Position numbers and translations under genes: made by a program. The notes beneath the pieces are model-generated. The model ran no database searches. It was not told the origin of the DNA and worked only from the letters and a program-made list of their open reading frames with translations. From Charina bottae (Eukaryota; Chordata; Lepidosauria; Squamata; Charinaidae), in assembly GCA_023362775.1 (NCBI GenBank), contig JALMGJ010000018.1, positions 21,619,105-21,683,104 of the forward strand: a stretch of 64,000 nucleotides of DNA. The letters are read 5' to 3'. The first letter of the stretch is position 1. Each line of letters opens with the position of its first letter. Shown piece after piece: positions 60,001-64,000 of this stretch.

Positions 60001-63000
60001 TAGGCTAAGGTTATTCTACTTGTCCCGTTCCTGGCCCTGCCTCTCACGGTGTTTCCGGTTTTCTCTCCCCTCCCCGTCATCTCTTTCCCCCTTGCATGTC
60101 AGTCATCACTGCTAAGGGATAGCTAGGTTAGCTTGCTGGGCCTAGGAGCAAGAGCCGTGTCTCTGTTCTCTTCGGTGTGGGTGAGATTAGACGCATACCC
60201 TTCCTGGTTTAAGCCAACTGCAGCTTGTCATCTATATACTACTAAAAGTCTCGTGTCTGTTTGATACTTTGTAACCTTTAACTGGGCAAAACGGTGCATC
60301 ATAAGCCAACAATTTTTGAACCAAGGTGCCTAAAATGGGCTAACTTACAGGATGCGTCCAAAATCCGGGACCCATGACTCCTGTGGGATTTAAATTTGGC
60401 AAATTTTATAAAACATTTTATGACATAAAAGTCATCATAAAACGTTTTATGACTTAATTCAAGATGTCATAAAACATTTCCTGTGGTCAGCTCCTGATGT
60501 TTGACTGTGCTGTACAGTTCAATATGAATGACATGGGCTATTTTCGAGGCAGATGCATCTCTGAATATCTCCCTGAATTTTTAAGAACTTTCCAGTGAGG
60601 GCAGGACATTAGAAGCTCTGCCTTTGTTGAAGGCACTGAGGAATCTGGTAAGGGAATATCTCTGAAATGATGACTCAGCGGGTCACGGGTTGTCCAGTTG
60701 TGTCTCAACCAGTTCAGGCCGTTCAGGCCTGGCCCATGTCATCAGCATCTCTCTCTCCCTCCCTCCTGGCCATGCTGCTGGGCATTCTTTGGGAAGGCCA
60801 CCGGCTTCCCCAATCATGGTCTGTCGAAATGAACCCAGGCCCAGCCAGGCTGGAACCAAGTGCTCCAGCCCCTCCTTCAGAGGGTACAAGAGCAAGGGAG
60901 CGGTGTCTGTCTGAGTCTTGGACTGACTGACTCTTGTCTGCTAAGTCGATTGAGTGCTGGATCTGAATGGGTTCCTTGAAATTACGAGCATGATAGCAGT
61001 GTCTGGATAAGGAAGAACGGGCACATAATGAGAGGGTGGAGGCCCAACGGGGGGTCAGCCATAGACTGTAGGGCAAGGAATGAACTATAGGTAAGATTAA
61101 GGTTAAGTGTCACTTTCTTTCCCACGTCCACAGGGCTTAAACGGACTCCTGAAATTCTTCTTCCACTTTCTTCCACTTACTTGCATCCAGAACAGTTTTA
61201 CTAAAGGAGAAGTCTGCCATCTGCTGCCAAAACCACTATATTATATCTTTAGGTAGAAGGGGGTGAAAATCAGAGTACTCCTTCTCTTCAGTACAGAACT
61301 TTGGGGATGGTTTTTTCCCCACAAAATTATTTGCAAATACGCAGTCAATATCATGACCAGGTGTCCCTCTTTTTTTGATCCCGGACTTTGGACCTCTTCA
61401 TCTGTGTAATCTGCCGAAAAATATTTTTAAATAGAGAGTAGATTCTTAACTGTAGTGCCAAAAAAACCCACCAAAAACACCAGTGTGTTTCTGCAATTGG
61501 ATCAGGGTCCTTCCTCTGCTGGGATTTTGATCAGTACATTTAGAAGGTAAGGGAGGTGACCTTGACAGAACTACGCAGGAACCATTACGTAAACAACAAG
61601 GGCTGAAACGTTCTTCACGTCCTGGGAAGCAAGATAGTATTTCGAGGTGGCTTAGGGAGGCCCCTCCATGATTCATTGGGGTATGAGAGGGAGGGGAGAT
61701 AAAGCATAATCAGGCTTTCAAGTTTCTGTTACTTATCCATAGTGTATACACAGGAAGTTTTAGGTATTTAGTTACAGTGACGGTGGCAGCAGAATGTTCA
61801 TAGCACAGAAGTTCTTTTTCTTACTAAGTTCAGCTTCTAGTCTGTGACCTGACCCTAGTAAATGCGCCCATGTATTTCTGAGCATGAAATAGTTCCCCAT
61901 CACAAAGACCTCTGGGAGCTGGAAAGTCAGACCCTTCACCGTCTGTGGATACCGTCATCAGGCCTCCCATGTTCTGCTCCAGGCCTCGGTACACAGTCTA
62001 TCTTCAGGAAACTGATCGCAGTTCTTTGGGGAGCCGAAAACAGCTTCCCAGTGTTAGTAACAGATGGTTCTCCTCTATTACAGTATAGAAGACTTTTACC
62101 CCAATAGAAACCACGGCCCAGACTCTGGAATTGGTAGCGATAATGGCGATAAAAGATTATCCACCACAGAAGTAAGTTGTCTCTTTTCTACATTGTTGAA
62201 AAGGAGAGGACTAGGTCTTTTTTCCCTTTTCCCATCAGTTTTGGGAAAGATCTCTACTTTTTTTTTTTTTTTTTTGCTTGAAGTACCTGTCTGATAAATC
62301 TTTGCAGTCCATTTGATTTCACTACGTGTGTTAGAAGTTGCACTATAGTACAATGAAGCAGCATGCATCAGCCTCCCTACTCTGGTGGCTCCAGGTGTGT
62401 GGCGACTTCACAACTCTCACAGTTGCATGGCCAGCTTGTGCAGGAATCGCATCGCAGCACAACTGGTGAGCAGGGAATGCCGCATTAACTTTGTGTTGCG
62501 GATTTGATAGCAAAAAAAAAAAAGTCAAATTTCCCTGAAATGTTGCTTTTTTATTGGTTAGGTACATGAAACTAGAACCAGCTGAAGCATTTCTGGATGT
62601 GCTTTTGACAACCATTTACTCACTGAATGAATGTCTGGATTGGATGATCCATAAAAGAAAGACGCGTGCCTTCTGCTTTCTCAGAAATGCTCTAGTTGTG
62701 ATCCTGTCATCGCACTGGCCTCTTTAGAAGATTGTTTTATAATGAGTGTGCATCAGAAAAACAAGTGCAGTGTATTTGTGATGTTCTTAACTGTATTTCC
62801 ACCCCCACCCTCAGCCATCTGATGATGACACAGTCAGCCTTCACTCTCAGGTTTCGGAATCCACAAGGGAACAGACCCTCCGGAATGACAATCAGTTGCT
62901 CGGGAACAAACCTGAGTTGCATAAAGGTAAAATCCTACATCCCTGGTGGTCTAGCAGATGTCTACGTTTTGGGGATCCCCGGGGTTCTTTAGGGAGTGAC

Positions 63001-64000
63001 TGCCCTGGTTCAAATGGAAGTCAGAGTGCAGCACAGCCTTATGCCCTCCAGATGTGCTAGGACTGCAACTCCCAGCATCCCCAGCCAATCCTGACACATT
63101 AAGGGGGTGGCTTAGCAATATGGGAACAGGCTGCAGCGAGCCTCAGATGTATACATCCAGATCAGAAATGAAAGAGAAATGAAACTTATAGTTAAAATTA
63201 AATTATAGTGTAGCCGGCTGTCCCCATCGCAGATGTTTGACCCCTCCTTTCTCTTCTCTGAAAACCCCTTTGCACACCTAACCTAACAATAGTTCTTCGT
63301 TATTGTGTAAAAACACAGCGTGGCTAATTTAAAAGCAAAAGGGAGTGGTTTGATCTTCTTGTGGCTGCTCAAGGGGAGGAAGGAGTTGGACAAAACTTGT
63401 TGCAGTGCAAAATTACAGCCTTTTGGTATCTGAACCGAAAGGGGCGTACTAGGTACCCCTCAGGCTCCCAAGCCCTTGTGCCGATCGTTTGAGTCAAGCC
63501 TTTAAGGGTCCACGGCGTGGCGTAGAAGCAGCGACGAGAGGGCTCTACCCCAGCCCGTGCTGGGTTTGCCTTTGGGGGGTTTTGACAGTCCCAAGCTGGC
63601 CTGTTACCTCTGAAGGCGGATGGAAGATGAGTGAAACGTGTCTGTGTTTGCCCGAGCCTTAGAGATAGGTGCCTTTACACATTCAGTCGAACAATATATC
63701 CCCCTCTCCTGTCTGTCCCATTCTTTCCTTCTTGCCTAATCATTAGACCCCGATGTGTGTGATTACCTTGATCCCAGCTCAGAGGATGTGGCTGCTTGTG
63801 ACCAAGGAGATCCCCAGACTGGGCCGTCCATCATCCGTTACGTTAAGGTAGCCGCGTCTTAAAAGCGTACGACGTGAAGGAGCAGTGGAGGCTTTCTGGC
63901 TCCGAAGTTAAATAATGTGACTTCTGCACCCCTTTTTTCCCTTCCTCTACCCCCAATATTCTGTGCAAGGAACGAGGGAAGCCGGCCGAGAAGCCCCAGA
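47611..64000 (+). CDS. LRCH2: LRCH2, 5' part (exons 1-9 and start of exon 10)
   Basis: Leucine-rich repeat and calponin-homology protein of the LRCH family, cytoplasmic scaffold-like proteins. Coding exons are 47611-48067, 56397-56541, 57484-57610, 58955-59060, 59162-59298, 59768-59901, 62084-62171, 62815-62926, 63747-63847 and 63970 onward, all GT-AG with matching phases, giving 479 residues in the window. Human LRCH2 is about 765, so the C-terminal calponin-homology domain lies beyond the right edge. The N-terminus (MAAGQGGG, then Gly-, Pro- and Ala-rich tracts) and blocks such as EEAGSSGLLCLSGRKLREF and MEDFYPN-like IEDFYPNRNHGPDSGIGSDN favour LRCH2 over LRCH1, 3 and 4. LRRs occupy about residues 125-325. 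No frame breaks were found. Confidence 0.95.
48150..48520. repeat. Imperfect tandem duplication, unit about 200 bp
   Basis: 'ccccagaagggtcgc' recurs about 201 bases apart (near 48211 and 48412), and 'cccatcatccccagtctgac' about 198 bases apart (48266 and 48464). Two diverged copies of a C-rich unit just after the exon 1 donor. Confidence 0.75.
51097..51163 (+). repeat. hAT-type MITE, single arm
   Basis: 'agtgtttctcagccttggca' to 'cagaattccccag', one diverged arm in LRCH2 intron 1. Confidence 0.75.
52065..52175. repeat. Dispersed reptile repeat fragment
   Basis: 'gcagtgtcttaaaggctaat' ... 'gtgccacaagactctttgtg' ... 'cagactaacacagct' is a phrase I associate with a common sauropsid interspersed repeat. 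The outer arms of the palindrome at 11603-11731 share the 'gactct...gactaac' theme. Family not named. Confidence 0.45.
53298..53965 (+). repeat. Sauria-type SINE with five 102-bp body repeats
   Basis: The tRNA-like head 'gagccagtctggtctagtgg' with 'ttaaggtgctgggctag' and 'gagttctagtcccgcc' starts the element. 'gagttctag' then recurs at 53407, 53509, 53611, 53713 and 53815, an exact 102-base period, with a truncated unit at 53351. The end 'cccaacccacctcacagggt' leads to an A/T-rich tail. 102 is a multiple of three, so long repetitive open frames exist on both strands; they are not genes. Confidence 0.92.
56397..56541 (+). CDS. LRCH2: LRCH2 exon 2
   Basis: Acceptor 'cctgctttccctttttag', donor ATCAG|GTAGGT. 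Encodes DLSKNRFTEIPPDVWQFAPL and onward: two LRRs including the LNLYHNCIKSIP repeat. Starts after one base and ends after two bases of a codon. Confidence 0.97.
56542..57483 (+). other. LRCH2: LRCH2 intron 2
   Basis: Unique DNA plus a SINE fragment at 57234-57355 in reverse orientation. No other feature seen. Confidence 0.85.
57234..57355 (-). repeat. tRNA-derived SINE (CTTTACC-tail family), 3' fragment
   Basis: Reverse copy of the family at 22828: 'aaaaggtaaaggttcccc', 'gtcgtgtccgactctagggg' and 'ccggtgctcatctccgtttg'. The 5' half is missing. Confidence 0.85.
57484..57610 (+). CDS. LRCH2: LRCH2 exon 3
   Basis: Acceptor 'tttgtttctctctag', donor GAATTG|GTATGT. Encodes SRNLLSTLPKYLFDLPLKVL, then VVSNNKLVSIPEEIGKLKD: the third and fourth LRRs, identical in my recollection to human LRCH2. 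Ends in phase 0. Confidence 0.97.
57611..58954 (+). other. LRCH2: LRCH2 intron 3
   Basis: Contains a (TG)n/(GA)n tract near 57900-57935 and a diverged Sauria-type SINE in reverse orientation at about 58010-58165 (ends 'gccttaaccactacaccaaa'). The 173-codon open frame at 58275-58796 has no family signature. Confidence 0.8.
58010..58165 (-). repeat. Diverged Sauria-type SINE
   Basis: The minus strand carries 'tttggtgtagtggttaaggc' (A-box-like head) and the body phrase around 'tgggccagacacgctttctc'. A single unit, older than the copies at 46 and 53 kb. Confidence 0.75.
58955..59060 (+). CDS. LRCH2: LRCH2 exon 4
   Basis: Acceptor 'tatttctcaacttag', donor CTGATG|GTAAGC. Encodes DISCNEIQVLPQQIGKLHSL, then KELNLRRNNLHMLPD. 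Phase 0 start; ends after one base. Confidence 0.97.
59162..59298 (+). CDS. LRCH2: LRCH2 exon 5
   Basis: Acceptor 'tttataattaacag', donor GCCCAG|GTTTGT. Encodes ELGELPLVKLDFSCNKITEI, then PVCYRKLRHLQVIVLDNNP and MQIPPAQ: the last LRRs. Reading past the donor gives an unrelated tail, so the splice is real. Confidence 0.96.
59299..59767 (+). other. LRCH2: LRCH2 intron 5
   Basis: Short unique intron; nothing else seen. Introns 4 and 8 are likewise without recognisable features. Confidence 0.85.
59768..59901 (+). CDS. LRCH2: LRCH2 exon 6
   Basis: Acceptor 'cctatctgcttcttaacag', donor GACAG|GTAAAG. Encodes ICLKGKVHIFKFLSVQACLR, then MDKKPDSLDLPSLGRRIPS and QPLTD: the end of the LRR domain and the start of the linker, nearly as in human (KYLNIQACCRMDKKPDSLDL). 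Ends after two bases. Confidence 0.97.
59902..62083 (+). other. LRCH2: LRCH2 intron 6
   Basis: 2.2 kb of unique DNA. Around 60400-60480 the phrase 'cataaaacatttt/cataaaacgttttatgac' recurs four times in direct and inverted form, a small local hairpin cluster. No exon was recognised. Confidence 0.8.
62084..62171 (+). CDS. LRCH2: LRCH2 exon 7
   Basis: Acceptor 'ctcctctattacag', donor ACAGAA|GTAAGT. Encodes (S)IEDFYPNRNHGPDSGIGSDN then GDKRLSTTE, an LRCH1/LRCH2-specific linker block. Phase 0 end. Confidence 0.97.
62172..62814 (+). other. LRCH2: LRCH2 intron 7
   Basis: Contains a T17 run at 62259-62275 and an A-rich run near 62512; otherwise unique. Confidence 0.85.
62815..62926 (+). CDS. LRCH2: LRCH2 exon 8
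   Basis: Acceptor 'ttccacccccaccctcag', donor CATAAAG|GTAAAA. Encodes PSDDDTVSLHSQVSESTREQ then TLRNDNQLLGNKPELHK, matching the human PSDDDTVSLHSQVSES block. Ends after one base. Confidence 0.96.
63747..63847 (+). CDS. LRCH2: LRCH2 exon 9
   Basis: Acceptor 'ccttcttgcctaatcattag', donor GTTAAG|GTAGCC. Encodes (D)PDVCDYLDPSSEDVAACDQG then DPQTGPSIIRYVK, parallel to human VYDFVDPNTEDVAVPEQG, but with a shorter and different end. The linker is less conserved here. Confidence 0.88.
63970..64000 (+). CDS. LRCH2: LRCH2 exon 10, start (cut by window end)
   Basis: Acceptor 'cccaatattctgtgcaag'; the first ten codons read ERGKPAEKPQ in the expected phase, in the place of human KEKCSEKSRK. The exon continues beyond the window. 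Confidence 0.7.

Overview
This window is vertebrate nuclear DNA, most likely from a squamate reptile (lizard or snake; I cannot go lower). The evidence is split genes with GT-AG introns, CpG-island promoters, Sauria-type tRNA SINEs, BovB (RTE) LINE fragments, many small hAT-type palindromic MITEs and Penelope-like fragments. There are no bacterial-type operons, RNA operons or CRISPR arrays. Almost all open frames in the window are chance or repeat-derived; the real coding sequence is in short exons, which I traced by splice sites, reading phase and remembered family sequences.

Layout. (1) 1-14.4 kb has no recognisable coding exon. It ends in a CpG island (about 13.85-14.70 kb) that contains a strong minus-strand splice donor at 14376/14375. 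This looks like the first, non-coding exon of a leftward gene; by synteny with human Xq23 the best guess is PLS3, unproven. (2) 14.7-38.3 kb is intergenic and dense in repeats. (3) 38.3-43.6 kb, minus strand, holds a nine-exon gene for a predicted 288-residue protein of the UIF/FYTTD1 mRNA-export adaptor family. It has a UAP56-binding motif at the N-terminus and three family blocks at the C-terminus. (4) 44.4-44.9 kb, minus strand, is a frameshifted PRY-SPRY (B30.2) pseudo-exon. (5) 45.2-47.1 kb is a nest of repeats: a BovB fragment and an expanded SINE, each split by a palindromic Penelope-like insertion. (6) 47.3-64.0 kb, plus strand, is the 5' part of LRCH2: exons 1-9 complete and the start of exon 10, giving 479 residues before the window ends. 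The C-terminal calponin-homology domain lies outside.

The two genes are head to head, with their start codons about 4.05 kb apart. In human, the neighbour divergent from LRCH2 is LUZP4, a cancer/testis mRNA-export factor that also carries a UAP56-binding motif, followed by PLS3. The window therefore suggests that LUZP4 descends from a UIF-like gene that keeps its full UIF architecture here. This is the most interesting observation.

Other notable points: two palindromic insertions with 13-14 bp target-site duplications and a hammerhead-like core; 102-bp tandem expansion inside SINE bodies at three loci; hAT MITE palindromes with exact 8-bp target duplications; and an exact 111-bp direct repeat flanking a 180-bp insert.
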